Below, piece after piece: positions 44,700 to 52,502 of a DNA stretch of 64,000 nucleotides (its first letter is position 1; every line of letters begins with the position of its first letter). The DNA is taken from NCBI RefSeq assembly GCF_041261445.1, contig NZ_JBGCCU010000029.1, positions 62,001-126,000 on the forward strand, in the 5' to 3' direction. The stretch comes from Catenulispora sp. EB89 (GTDB lineage Bacteria; Actinomycetota; Actinomycetes; Streptomycetales; Catenulisporaceae). The notes below the pieces were generated by a model. The model ran no database searches and was not told where the DNA came from. It was given only the letters and a program-made list of their open reading frames with translations. A program made the position numbers and the translations under genes.

Positions 44700-44903
44700 A
44701 TGTCGATCACATTCACCTTTCCGGCCACGATCGGTGACGCGACCCGTCTCGTCTCCGCCCTGGCCGAACCCTGTCTGGTCGCGGCGGCGGCCCTGGCCGG
44801 TGCCGGCCCGCTGGCGCAGGTGCTGGTCGCGGGCGCGGTCCGGGTGGCGCGCGGCGTGGATGTCGAGATGCGCGAAGGCGAGATGCGCATCTCGTTCGGC
44901 TGA
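44700..44903 (+). CDS. Small uncharacterised protein
   Basis: A 67-residue reading frame with GGAGAGGA just upstream of the ATG. The sequence has an Ala/Leu/Val-rich centre (LVAAAALAGAGPLAQVLVAGAV) and ends with VEMREGEMRISFG, suggesting two helices and a strand. It has no relative I recognise. The good ribosome binding site supports it as real; length alone does not. Confidence 0.5.
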   Translation: MSITFTFPATIGDATRLVSALAEPCLVAAAALAGAGPLAQVLVAGAVRVARGVDVEMREGEMRISFG

Positions 44904-44931
44904 CCCGTCTCTTTTCTACGGCAGCTCTTTT

Positions 44932-45759
44932 CTACGGCAGCCCCGCCGCCTGAAGCACCTGCTTCAGCACCGCGGGATTGGACCCGACCACCTGCTTGCC
45001 GTCAGCGGAGACCTTGTACAGCGACGCCGGCAGGTTCAACTGCTTGCCGTCGAGCATCAAGGTCGGGGTCCCGCCGAGTCGCAGGGTATTGAAGTCCGCC
45101 ATGTTCTGCTGGACCAGACCCTTGTACGTACCGGACGTGACGCAGGACTCGAACGCCGGGCTGTCCAACCCCGGTACCTGTTTCGCGACGGCGATCAGCT
45201 TCGCGGTGTTGTTGTAGGCGTCATCCGTCTCGTCGGGCTGGTTGGCGTAGAGCGCGTCGTGGTACTCGTCGAACTTCCCGACGGTCGCCGCGCACACCGA
45301 GGCCGCACCGGACCACAACGAGCCGCTGCCGGCGTCGTTGGAGTCGATGAGCGTGACGGGATGGAACAGGACGCGCAGGGTGCCGGCGGCGGCGTACGCC
45401 TTGTAGACCGATGACGAATCCGTTTCCAGCCCCTTGCAATAGGGACACCGGAAGTCCTCATAGATGGTCAGCGTGTGCGGCGCGGAGGCCGGGCCGTACG
45501 CCAGCGCCGTCGGCTTCTTGGACGGATCGGCGAACGTGTCGACGACAACGGTCCCATTCGACGGCACGCTGTACGCCTGCGGCTTGCTCGACGACGCACT
45601 CACCGCGACCCCGACGCCGGTGGCGACGCCGAGGACGACCAGCACCGCCGCCAGGACGCCGAGGCGGCGGCGTTGGCGTACGCGCTGGCGCTGGGCCTCC
45701 TGTTCGGCGGCTACGCGCTCGCGCGCGGACTGCTTCTTGGCTGCGTTCCTCTGACTCAT
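44932..45759 (-). CDS. Membrane-anchored DsbA-like thioredoxin-fold protein
   Basis: A 275-residue protein beginning at ATG 45,759. Residues about 1-30 are highly charged and cytoplasmic, 32-55 form a transmembrane anchor, and the rest is an extracytoplasmic thioredoxin fold with the redox site CPYC in EDFRCPYCKGLE. The cis-proline region reads GGTPTLML. Actinobacterial relatives include the DsbA-like Rv2969c type. It would form or repair disulfides in exported proteins. No partner gene (VKOR or DsbB) is adjacent. Confidence 0.88.
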   Translation of the reverse strand: MSQRNAAKKQSARERVAAEQEAQRQRVRQRRRLGVLAAVLVVLGVATGVGVAVSASSSKPQAYSVPSNGTVVVDTFADPSKKPTALAYGPASAPHTLTIYEDFRCPYCKGLETDSSSVYKAYAAAGTLRVLFHPVTLIDSNDAGSGSLWSGAASVCAATVGKFDEYHDALYANQPDETDDAYNNTAKLIAVAKQVPGLDSPAFESCVTSGTYKGLVQQNMADFNTLRLGGTPTLMLDGKQLNLPASLYKVSADGKQVVGSNPAVLKQVLQAAGLP

Positions 45760-45854
45760 TGCCCACCCTGTTCCGATCGCGGCACGAAACACCTCACACA
45801 ACGACAGAACCCACGGTTCGGCTCAGGAGGTTGCATGCCGCGATCGGATCCCGC

Positions 45855-46202
45855 TCACTTTTTGTAGAACAGCACCAGCCGGTACCCGTCCGGGTCGGCC
45901 AGCTCGAACTCCAAGCCGCCCCCGGCCCGCTTGGCCGGCTCGCCAGCCGGCTTGTACCCGGCCGCGACGACCTCCGCGTAGGCCTCCTGGATGTCGTCGA
46001 CCTTGATGTGGACCGCCGACGCCGTGCCCGGCTCGACCGGGCCGTCGGTGGCCACGAACGTCATCCAGAACCAGTTCACATACAGCGTCACCTGGTCGTT
46101 CTCGCGCTTGCCGACGCGGAATCCGAGGCTCTCGTAGAAGGCGACGGTGCGGTCCAGGTCGGCGGACTGGCAGGTGAGGCCGGAGATGCTGGCGAGCTTC
46201 AT
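45855..46202 (-). CDS. VOC (glyoxalase/dioxygenase superfamily) protein
   Basis: A 115-residue single-domain protein with the beta-alpha-beta-beta-beta pattern of the vicinal-oxygen-chelate superfamily (DLDRTVAFYESLGF, then GLEFELADPDGYRLVLF). The ATG at 46,202 is chosen because the family pattern begins there (KLASISGLTCQSADLDR); an upstream frame extension lacks homology. Metal ligands are only partly conserved, so it may be a binding or resistance protein rather than an enzyme. Confidence 0.8.
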   Translation of the reverse strand: MKLASISGLTCQSADLDRTVAFYESLGFRVGKRENDQVTLYVNWFWMTFVATDGPVEPGTASAVHIKVDDIQEAYAEVVAAGYKPAGEPAKRAGGGLEFELADPDGYRLVLFYKK

Positions 46203-46385
46203 GGTGATTCCTTGTCGCTGTGTTCCCGTGTGTTCGGCGCCCGGTTCGGGCCGCTGCCACACTGACGCCCGGGGCCGCGCGGATGTGACAGCGGGCCGGG
46301 CGGCTGATCGCGGCCCCTATCTTTCACCTCAGGTTGTGCGTGTCCTCGTGTTATTAATATCCGCGTTCCATCTGGCGCCCTCATC

Positions 46386-47852
46386 GTGAGCAGCGTGCGT
46401 ATAGCCGTCATCACCGAATCGTTTCTGCCCCGGGTGAACGGGGTCACGAACTCGGTCTGCCGCGTCCTGGAGCAGTTCGCCGCACGAGGGCACGAAGCGC
46501 TCGTCATCGCGGCCAAGCCGGGGCCAGAGCGGTACGCCGGGCACGAGGTCGTCTCCGTCGGGGGGTTCGCGCTGCCGGGATACCGGTCGTTCGTCGTCGG
46601 GATGCCGATGGCGCGGCTGGTCGGCAAGCTGCGCGAGTTCCAGCCCGACGTCGTCTACCTCGCCTCTCCGTTCAGCCTCGGGTCGGCCGGCGCCACCGCC
46701 GCGCGCAAGCTGGGCATTCCGTGCGTCGCGGTGTTCCAGACCGACATCGCGGGTTTCGTCAAGCGCTACGGCCTGCGCGGCACCGACAAGGTGATCTGGT
46801 CGTGGCTGCGGCGGATCCACTCGCAGGCCGACCTCACCCTCGTGCCGTCGACAGCGACACTGAAGGCGTTGGACGAGCACGGGATCCCGCGCCTGGCGCT
46901 GTGGCGGCGCGGGGTCGACGCCGAGCGCTTCCACCCGCGCTACCGGGACGAGATGCTGCGGCACGAGGTCGCGCCGAACCGGGAGACCGTCGTCGGGTAC
47001 GTCGGCCGGCTGGCCCCGGAGAAGCGGGTCGAGCTGCTGGCGAACCTCAGCGGGCTGCCCGGCGTGCGGCTGCTGGTCGTCGGCGACGGCCCGGCCGAGG
47101 GCAGGCTGCGCGAGGCGCTGCCGACCGCGACGTTCACCGGGTTCCTGGACGGCCACGAGCTGTCCCGCGCCTACGCCAGCCTGGACGTTTTCATCCACAC
47201 CGGCGCCGACGAGACCTTCTGCCAGTCGGTGCAGGAGGCGATGGCCAGCGGGGTCCCGGTGGTGGCACCGGCCGCCGGCGGGCCGCTGGACCTGGTCACC
47301 CCGGGCCGCACCGGAGTGTTGTACGACCCTGATTCGGTCTCCGAGCTGCGGGCCGCCGTGATGCGGCTGGCCGCGAACCACGAGCTGCGGAACGAGTACG
47401 GGGCCAACGCCCGCGCCGAGGTCGAGTCCCGCACCTGGGACACCGTCAGCGACCAGCTGATGGCGCACCTGGACGCGGTGGTCAGCGGTCGCGGCCGGGT
47501 CGCGGCGTCCGCCGAGGCCGCCATGATCACCACCACCGTCGAGGCCAACGCCGCTGCGGGCAAGGCGGCGACCGGCAAGGCGGCTGCGGGCAAGGCCGCG
47601 AGAGGCAAGGCGGCAGCAAGCAACGCGGCTGCGGGTATGACAACCGCGGGTATGGCAACCACCGGTATGGCCGCCGCGGGCATGGTGCCCGCGGAAAGCA
47701 AGGCCGTCCCCGGCAAGGCCACCGCCGCGAGCAACGCCGGCGTCGGCACCGGCAACGGCTCCGGCGCTGGCTCCGGCACCGGCGCCCCGGCCAAGCCCGC
47801 CAAACCCGCCAAGGACTCCGCGTCGCCGGCCGGCCTCGAAACGGCGGCGTGA
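46386..47852 (+). CDS. GT4 glycosyltransferase, MgtA-like alpha-mannosyltransferase, with repetitive C-terminal tail
   Basis: A 488-residue GT-B protein starting at GTG. Residues about 1-385 match the GDP-mannose-dependent alpha-mannosyltransferase MgtA of corynebacteria and mycobacteria: ITESFLPRVNGVTNSV at the start, the acceptor region FQTDIAGF, and the donor motif ETFCQSVQEAMASGVPVVAP. Residues about 385-488 are an Ala/Gly/Lys tail with tandem AAGKAA and TAGMA-type units, absent from MgtA. It heads a three-gene operon. It likely mannosylates a glycolipid at the cytoplasmic face of the membrane. Confidence 0.87.
   Translation: MSSVRIAVITESFLPRVNGVTNSVCRVLEQFAARGHEALVIAAKPGPERYAGHEVVSVGGFALPGYRSFVVGMPMARLVGKLREFQPDVVYLASPFSLGSAGATAARKLGIPCVAVFQTDIAGFVKRYGLRGTDKVIWSWLRRIHSQADLTLVPSTATLKALDEHGIPRLALWRRGVDAERFHPRYRDEMLRHEVAPNRETVVGYVGRLAPEKRVELLANLSGLPGVRLLVVGDGPAEGRLREALPTATFTGFLDGHELSRAYASLDVFIHTGADETFCQSVQEAMASGVPVVAPAAGGPLDLVTPGRTGVLYDPDSVSELRAAVMRLAANHELRNEYGANARAEVESRTWDTVSDQLMAHLDAVVSGRGRVAASAEAAMITTTVEANAAAGKAATGKAAAGKAARGKAAASNAAAGMTTAGMATTGMAAAGMVPAESKAVPGKATAASNAGVGTGNGSGAGSGTGAPAKPAKPAKDSASPAGLETAA
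47535..47715 (+). repeat. In-frame tandem repeats encoding the GT4 tail
   Basis: Units of about 15 bases encode GKAAA-like pentapeptides (AAGKAATGKAAAGKAARGKAA), followed by a second run of TAGMATTGMAAAGM type. The repeat period is in frame throughout. The encoded tail is probably disordered. Confidence 0.7.
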
Positions 47853-48605
47853 ATGCCCCGCCCGCAATTACTCGTCTCCATCCACGACATCGCCCCGGCC
47901 AGCGCTTCGGCCACCGAGCGCTGGCTGGCCGACCTCGACGCCCGCGGCGTCCCGGCCACCCTGCTGGTGATCCCGGGACCGTGGCGCGGCTCCCGGCTGA
48001 GCCAGAGCCCTGATCTGGTCGCCGCGCTGCACGACGCCGCGTCCCGGGGCCACGAGCTGGCGCTGCACGGCTGGGAGCACAAGGCCGGACCGACCGGCCC
48101 GCCGCTGCGCCGTGCCGCCGCGCAGCTGCTCGCGCGCGGCGCGGCCGAGTTCGCGGCGCTGGACGTCGCCGAGGCCACCGCGCGGCTGTCGGCCGGGCTG
48201 GCCGAGCTCGCCGCCCTCGACATCGAACCGGTGGGCTTCCACCCGCCGGGCTGGCTCGCCTCCCCGGGGGCGTACCAGGCGCTGCGGCGCGTCGGGCTGC
48301 GGTATTCCTCGTCGCACCTGTTCGTCCGCGACCTGATCACCGAACGGCGATACACGCTCCCGGCGCTCTCGCACCGCCCCGGCGGCACCGGCGAGGTCTT
48401 TGCCGCGCGCCTCATGCACAAGTCGGCCGCCGCCATGGCCCGGCGCGGCCGGTCGTTCCGGGTCGCGCTGCACCCGGACGACCTGCTGCACCCGGGACTG
48501 CGCGCGACCACGCTCGCCGTCATCGACGAGGCACTGGCGGCCGGCTACCGGGCCGGTACCTACTCCGGCCTCATGATGCGCGGTGCCGCGGTTCCGATCC
48601 CGTGA
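47853..48605 (+). CDS. DUF2334 polysaccharide deacetylase-like protein
   Basis: A 250-residue protein of the DUF2334 family within the carbohydrate esterase 4-like fold. VSIHDIAP near the N-terminus carries the Asp, and HELALHGWEHK gives the His pair expected for a metal site; GFHPPGW follows. No signal peptide is seen. The start abuts the stop of the mannosyltransferase gene and its own stop overlaps the next gene (GTGA). It may deacetylate a sugar of the lipid or polysaccharide made by the two flanking glycosyltransferases. Confidence 0.82.
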   Translation: MPRPQLLVSIHDIAPASASATERWLADLDARGVPATLLVIPGPWRGSRLSQSPDLVAALHDAASRGHELALHGWEHKAGPTGPPLRRAAAQLLARGAAEFAALDVAEATARLSAGLAELAALDIEPVGFHPPGWLASPGAYQALRRVGLRYSSSHLFVRDLITERRYTLPALSHRPGGTGEVFAARLMHKSAAAMARRGRSFRVALHPDDLLHPGLRATTLAVIDEALAAGYRAGTYSGLMMRGAAVPIP

Positions 48606-49789
48606 GGATCGTCCAGCTCGCCAACGCCTACAGCCCCACATCGGGCGGCCTGCGTACGGTGGTCGACGCGCTGGGCCGGGGGTACATGGCGGCGGGGCAC
48701 GAGCGGGTGCTGGTCATCCCGGGCCAGCGCCACTCGCGGGAGGAGGGCGAGTCAGGGCTCGTGGTCACGCTGCCCAGCCTGCCGGTCAGCGGCGGGTACC
48801 GGATGATCCCCCGCTTCTCGCCGGTGAAGGACCTGCTGGAGGAACTGCAGCCGGACTCGGTCGAGGTCTCGGACAAGGCGACGCTCGCCGCCGCCGGCCC
48901 CTGGGCCCGCGAGCGCGGCGTCGGCGCCGTGCTGATCTCGCACGAGCGGCTGGACGCGGTGGCCGCCGCCCGGTTTCCGCACGCCTGGGCCGCCAGCCAC
49001 CGCGCGCTGCAGCCCGCGTTGCACCGGCGCTCGCGGCGCTTGGCGATGCGGTTCGACGCGATCGTCGTCGCCTCGGCCTTCGCCGGGCGCGAGTTCGACG
49101 GCTACGGCGGACTGCTGCGCGAGATCCCGCTCGGCGTGGATCTGGACACCTTCCGGCCCTGCCGGGTCCCCAGCCCGGAACGCTCCGAGGTGCCCCGGGG
49201 GACCGGAGAGCACCCCTGGCAGCTGGTCTACAGCGGACGGCTGTCGATCGAGAAGAACCCGATCGCGGCCATCGCCGCGGTCAAGGCCCTGGTCGCCGAC
49301 AACCTCCCGGTCCACCTCGACATCTACGGCTCCGGCACCCAGCGCCAGCAACTGGAACGCTTCGCCGCCGACCTGCCGGTCACGTTCCACGGCCACATGT
49401 CCGACCGCGTCGAGCTGGCCGAGCGCATCGCCGCGGCGGACGTCGTCATCGCGCCCGGACCGGCGGAGACGTTCGGCCTGACGGTCCTGGAGTCGCTGGC
49501 CTGCGGCACCCCGGTCGTGACGGCGGACACCGGCGGCGCTGGCGAACTGCTGGCCGCCGGCGCCGGGCTGACGGCGGCGTGCACCGGGGAGGACATGGCC
49601 CGCGCCGTCGCCGGGATCCTGGCCTGGCCGGAGGCGGAGCGGCGGGCTGCCGCGCGCCGCCGGGCCGAGCAGTTCCCGTGGTCGGCGACGGTCGCCTCGA
49701 TGCTGGACGTGCACGTGTCGCTGGCCGCGCGGGAGCGGAACCTGAGTCGGTTGAAGCGCCGGGGGCTGCGACGGCGCAGGATCGGTTGA
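48602..49789 (+). CDS. GT4-family glycosyltransferase
   Basis: A 395-residue GT-B enzyme starting at GTG 48,602. The N-terminal NAYSPTSGGLRTVVDALG fits the acceptor domain, IEKNPIAAI follows SGRLS, and the donor-binding motif is ETFGLTVLESLACGTPVV. It completes the operon with the MgtA-like enzyme and DUF2334 protein. It likely adds a further hexose to the same acceptor. The sugar is unknown. Confidence 0.87.
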   Translation: MRIVQLANAYSPTSGGLRTVVDALGRGYMAAGHERVLVIPGQRHSREEGESGLVVTLPSLPVSGGYRMIPRFSPVKDLLEELQPDSVEVSDKATLAAAGPWARERGVGAVLISHERLDAVAAARFPHAWAASHRALQPALHRRSRRLAMRFDAIVVASAFAGREFDGYGGLLREIPLGVDLDTFRPCRVPSPERSEVPRGTGEHPWQLVYSGRLSIEKNPIAAIAAVKALVADNLPVHLDIYGSGTQRQQLERFAADLPVTFHGHMSDRVELAERIAAADVVIAPGPAETFGLTVLESLACGTPVVTADTGGAGELLAAGAGLTAACTGEDMARAVAGILAWPEAERRAAARRRAEQFPWSATVASMLDVHVSLAARERNLSRLKRRGLRRRRIG

Positions 49790-49808
49790 GGCGGTTCTCG
49801 CGCTGGAG

Positions 49809-50441
49809 CTACACAGGCGTCCGCAAACCGTTCAGCAGCACCGAAATCAGCCGGCGCGGCTCGTAGCGCGGGTCGAGATCCCGCCCGACGCACAGGTTGC
49901 CGACCCCGCGCATCAGCTCGTAGGCACTGATGTCCGTGCGGATCTCGCCGGCGGCGACGGCGGCCTCGACCAGCGACGCGGCGACCGGTCCGAGGCGGTC
50001 GAGGAAGTAGGTGTGCAGCGCGGCGAAGGTGCCGGCGTCCGAGCGCAGGGCGTCGGCCAGGCCGTGCTTGGTGACCAGGAAGTCGGTGAACATGTCGATC
50101 CACCGGCGCAGCGCCTCGAAGGGGGAGTCGGCCTCGGCCAGCAGGGTCGGGCCGGCCGCCGCGCACTCCTCGATCTGGTGCCGGTAGACGGCGGTGATCA
50201 GGTCGGCGCGGGTCGGGAAGTGCCGGTAGAACGTGCCGACGCCCACGCCGGCCTTGGCCGCGATCTGCCGGATCGGGGCGTCCACGCCCGAGGCGACGAA
50301 CACCTCCGCCGCCGCCGCGAGCAGCGTCTGTTCGTTGCGGGCGGCGTCGGAGCGCTTGCTGCGGGGTTCCGGCTGGGCCGGCGGCGCCGGAGTCACCGGC
50401 GTCACAGCGGGCTCAAGGGGCACAGCGGGCTCAGTGGGCAC
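49809..50441 (-). CDS. TetR-family transcriptional regulator
   Basis: A 210-residue regulator from GTG 50,441, preferred because GGAAGGAA lies about five bases upstream; an in-frame TTG at 50,468 is the alternative and would overlap the divergent promoter. A Pro-rich start precedes the helix-turn-helix (IRQIAAKAGVGVGTFYRHFPTRADLITAVY), typical of TetR repressors, and the C-terminal part is a helical ligand domain. It diverges from the tandem hydrolase genes, and an inverted repeat lies in their promoter, so it probably represses them. Confidence 0.9.
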   Translation of the reverse strand: MPTEPAVPLEPAVTPVTPAPPAQPEPRSKRSDAARNEQTLLAAAAEVFVASGVDAPIRQIAAKAGVGVGTFYRHFPTRADLITAVYRHQIEECAAAGPTLLAEADSPFEALRRWIDMFTDFLVTKHGLADALRSDAGTFAALHTYFLDRLGPVAASLVEAAVAAGEIRTDISAYELMRGVGNLCVGRDLDPRYEPRRLISVLLNGLRTPV

Positions 50442-50461
50442 AGGGTTCCTTCCGACGCGCG

Positions 50462-50491
50462 TTGACAAAGCGGAACATGGTTCCGGATACT
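50462..50491 (+). promoter_or_regulatory. Candidate promoter of the tandem hydrolase operon
   Basis: TTGACA (50,462-50,467) and GATACT (50,486-50,491) are 18 bases apart, a good match to the housekeeping consensus. The leader to the ATG at 50,558 would be about 60 bases. Confidence 0.6.
50471..50485. promoter_or_regulatory. Probable TetR operator inside the promoter spacer
   Basis: CGGAAC-ATG-GTTCCG is an inverted repeat of 6-base arms that exactly fills most of the spacer between the -35 and -10 elements. A looser copy (CGGA, six bases, TTCCG) lies at 50,495-50,509. Binding would block RNA polymerase. Confidence 0.68.
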
Positions 50492-50557
50492 AACCGGAGA
50501 AGTGTTCCGTTTCAGCTTAGCCGAGCTGAGCGGTAGCGCGTAGAAGGGAGTCTTCTC

Positions 50558-51484
50558 ATGAGTGCGTTCCCCGTCCTCTCCTACAGCGCGGTGGTGCTGC
50601 CCGTCCCCGGCCGCCCGGTCGATCTCGAACTCCGCGTCTCGGCGCCCGCCGTCGGAACCGGGCTGCCGGTGATCCTGCTGTCCCACGGACACGGCGGATC
50701 CAACAACCTGTCCTCGCTCAACGGCTACGGGCCGCTCGCCAACGCCTGGGCGGCGCAGGGCTTCGTGGTCATCCAACCCACGCATCTCAGTTCCAGGACC
50801 CTGAGCCACCGGGTCGCCGACCATCCCGACGGACCGTTGTTCTGGCGGTCGCGGGCTGAGGACATGACGCACATCCTCGACCGGCTCTCCGTCATCGAGC
50901 AGACCGTGCCCCAGCTGGCCGGGCGGCTCGACGCGGAGAAGGTCGCCGTCGCCGGGCACTCGCTCGGCGGCTTCACAGCCAGTTTGCTGTTGGGGGCTCA
51001 GGTCGATCCCGGCACCGGGGAAGTGGTGGATCTCGCCGAGCCGCGGATCAAGGCCGGCGTGCTGCTGGCCGCCCCGGGGCGTGGCGGCGACGCGCTGAAC
51101 GGTCCGCGGGCGTCCATCGTGCCGATCTTCCGCTCGGTCGACTTCGCGACGATGACCACGCCGGCCCTGGTCGTCGCCGGGGACAAGGACGACTCGCGGC
51201 ACTTCACGGATATCGGCCCGGAGTGGCACGTCGATCCGTACACGCTGGCACCCGGCCCCAAGACCCTGCTTACGCTCTTCGGCGCGGAGCACGGCCTCGG
51301 CGGCATCGCCGGTTACGACGCGGCGGAGACCACTGATGAGAACCCTGAGATGGTCGCGGCGGTCGTCCGGCTGACGGCGGGTTACCTGCGTTCGCAGCTG
51401 TTCCCCGGCGACGACGCGTGGCGGGTGGCGCAAGAGGCGCTGACCACCGGGCCGGACGCGTTCGGGCGCGTCGACAGTAAGTGA
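50558..51484 (+). CDS. Alpha/beta hydrolase (first of a tandem pair)
   Basis: A 308-residue hydrolase of the chlorophyllase/PET-hydrolase-like group. LLSHGHGGSNN holds the oxyanion-hole loop, GHSLGG the nucleophilic serine, and GAEHGLGGI the catalytic His. It has no signal peptide. The protein is the same length as the next gene's product and shares the C-terminal AAETTDENPE and GRVDSK segments. A TetR repressor upstream suggests induction by a substrate. The natural ester is unknown. Confidence 0.85.
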   Translation: MSAFPVLSYSAVVLPVPGRPVDLELRVSAPAVGTGLPVILLSHGHGGSNNLSSLNGYGPLANAWAAQGFVVIQPTHLSSRTLSHRVADHPDGPLFWRSRAEDMTHILDRLSVIEQTVPQLAGRLDAEKVAVAGHSLGGFTASLLLGAQVDPGTGEVVDLAEPRIKAGVLLAAPGRGGDALNGPRASIVPIFRSVDFATMTTPALVVAGDKDDSRHFTDIGPEWHVDPYTLAPGPKTLLTLFGAEHGLGGIAGYDAAETTDENPEMVAAVVRLTAGYLRSQLFPGDDAWRVAQEALTTGPDAFGRVDSK

Positions 51485-51513
51485 TTCCCTAGAGATAAGG
51501 CTGCACCACAATC

Positions 51514-52440
51514 ATGACGAATCTGGATTCTGCGATAGGCGCCGCGACCGCGATCGTATCGGTCAAGCCGGTCGTCCACGCCGCGCCGGAGCGCGGCGAC
51601 GACCTGCAAGTGCGGGTGTCCGCGCCGGTGAGCGGCAACGCGCTGCCGGTCGTGGTCTTCTCGCACGGCTTCGGCGGCTCGTTGGACAAGTACGCACCGC
51701 TGGCGGACTTCTGGGCCGCGCACGGCTTCGTCGTCCTCCAACCGACGCACCTGGACTCCCGCACCCTCGCCGTCACCCCGGACGATCCGCGCTACCCGAA
51801 CATCTGGCGCCTGCGCATCGCTGACGTGACCCGCGTCCTGGACGACTTCGACACGCTGGTCGCCGCTGTCCCCGGCCTGGCGGATCGCGTCGACGGCACG
51901 CGCATCGCGGTCGCCGGCCACTCCTGGGGCGCGCAGACGACGAGCACGCTGCTCGGCGCGGGCGTCCTCGACGCCTCGGGTACGCCGGGTGAGGACTTCG
52001 CCGACAAGCGCGTGACGGCCGGCGTCCTGCTGTCCCTTACCGGCACCGGCGAGAGCCTGTCCCCGTTCGCGGCGGAGAACTTCTCCTTCATGCGCCCGGA
52101 CTTCAGCGGCCTGACCACGCCCGCGCTCATCGTCACCGGTGACAACGACCAGTCCCAGCTCTCCACGCGCGGCCCGGACTGGTTCACCGACGCGTACTTC
52201 ATGAGCCCCGGCGCGCAGCACCTGCTCACACTGTTCGGCGGCGAGCACTCGCTCGGCGGCATCGTCGGCTACTCCTCGGCCGAGACCACCGACGAGAACC
52301 CCGAGCGCGTCGCGCTCATCCAGCGCGTGACGACCGCCTACCTGCGCACGGCGCTCGGCGTGGACGCGGGAAGCTTCGCGGCGGCGCGCACGGCCGCGGC
52401 TCAGGATGCTGACACGGTCGGGCGAATCGATTCGAAGTAG
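51514..52440 (+). CDS. Alpha/beta hydrolase (second of a tandem pair)
   Basis: A 308-residue paralogue of the preceding product. The oxyanion loop is FSHGFGGSLD, the nucleophile motif GHSWGA and the His motif GGEHSLGGI; SAETTDENPE and GRIDSK match the neighbour. The gap between the two genes is only 29 bases. Divergence in the nucleophile elbow and N-terminus suggests different substrate ranges after tandem duplication. It ends just before a strong terminator. Confidence 0.85.
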   Translation: MTNLDSAIGAATAIVSVKPVVHAAPERGDDLQVRVSAPVSGNALPVVVFSHGFGGSLDKYAPLADFWAAHGFVVLQPTHLDSRTLAVTPDDPRYPNIWRLRIADVTRVLDDFDTLVAAVPGLADRVDGTRIAVAGHSWGAQTTSTLLGAGVLDASGTPGEDFADKRVTAGVLLSLTGTGESLSPFAAENFSFMRPDFSGLTTPALIVTGDNDQSQLSTRGPDWFTDAYFMSPGAQHLLTLFGGEHSLGGIVGYSSAETTDENPERVALIQRVTTAYLRTALGVDAGSFAAARTAAAQDADTVGRIDSK

Positions 52441-52449
52441 CGGTGAAAT

Positions 52450-52488
52450 CGGTGGCGGGACCGGGTGTCACACCCGGTCCCGCCACCG
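52450..52488. terminator. Very strong bidirectional terminator hairpin
   Basis: Arms 52,450-52,467 and 52,471-52,488 form a perfect 18-bp stem with a 3-base loop (TCA). It lies between the convergent hydrolase and lipoprotein genes and should stop transcription from both sides. Confidence 0.88.
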
Positions 52489-52502
52489 TTGCCCGCGCGG
52501 AA

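Noticed and set aside
44534-44890. Minus-strand open frame opposite the small gene at 44,700
   Set aside because: No ribosome binding site and an Arg/Thr/Pro-rich, shadow-like composition; the plus-strand frame has a strong Shine-Dalgarno sequence.
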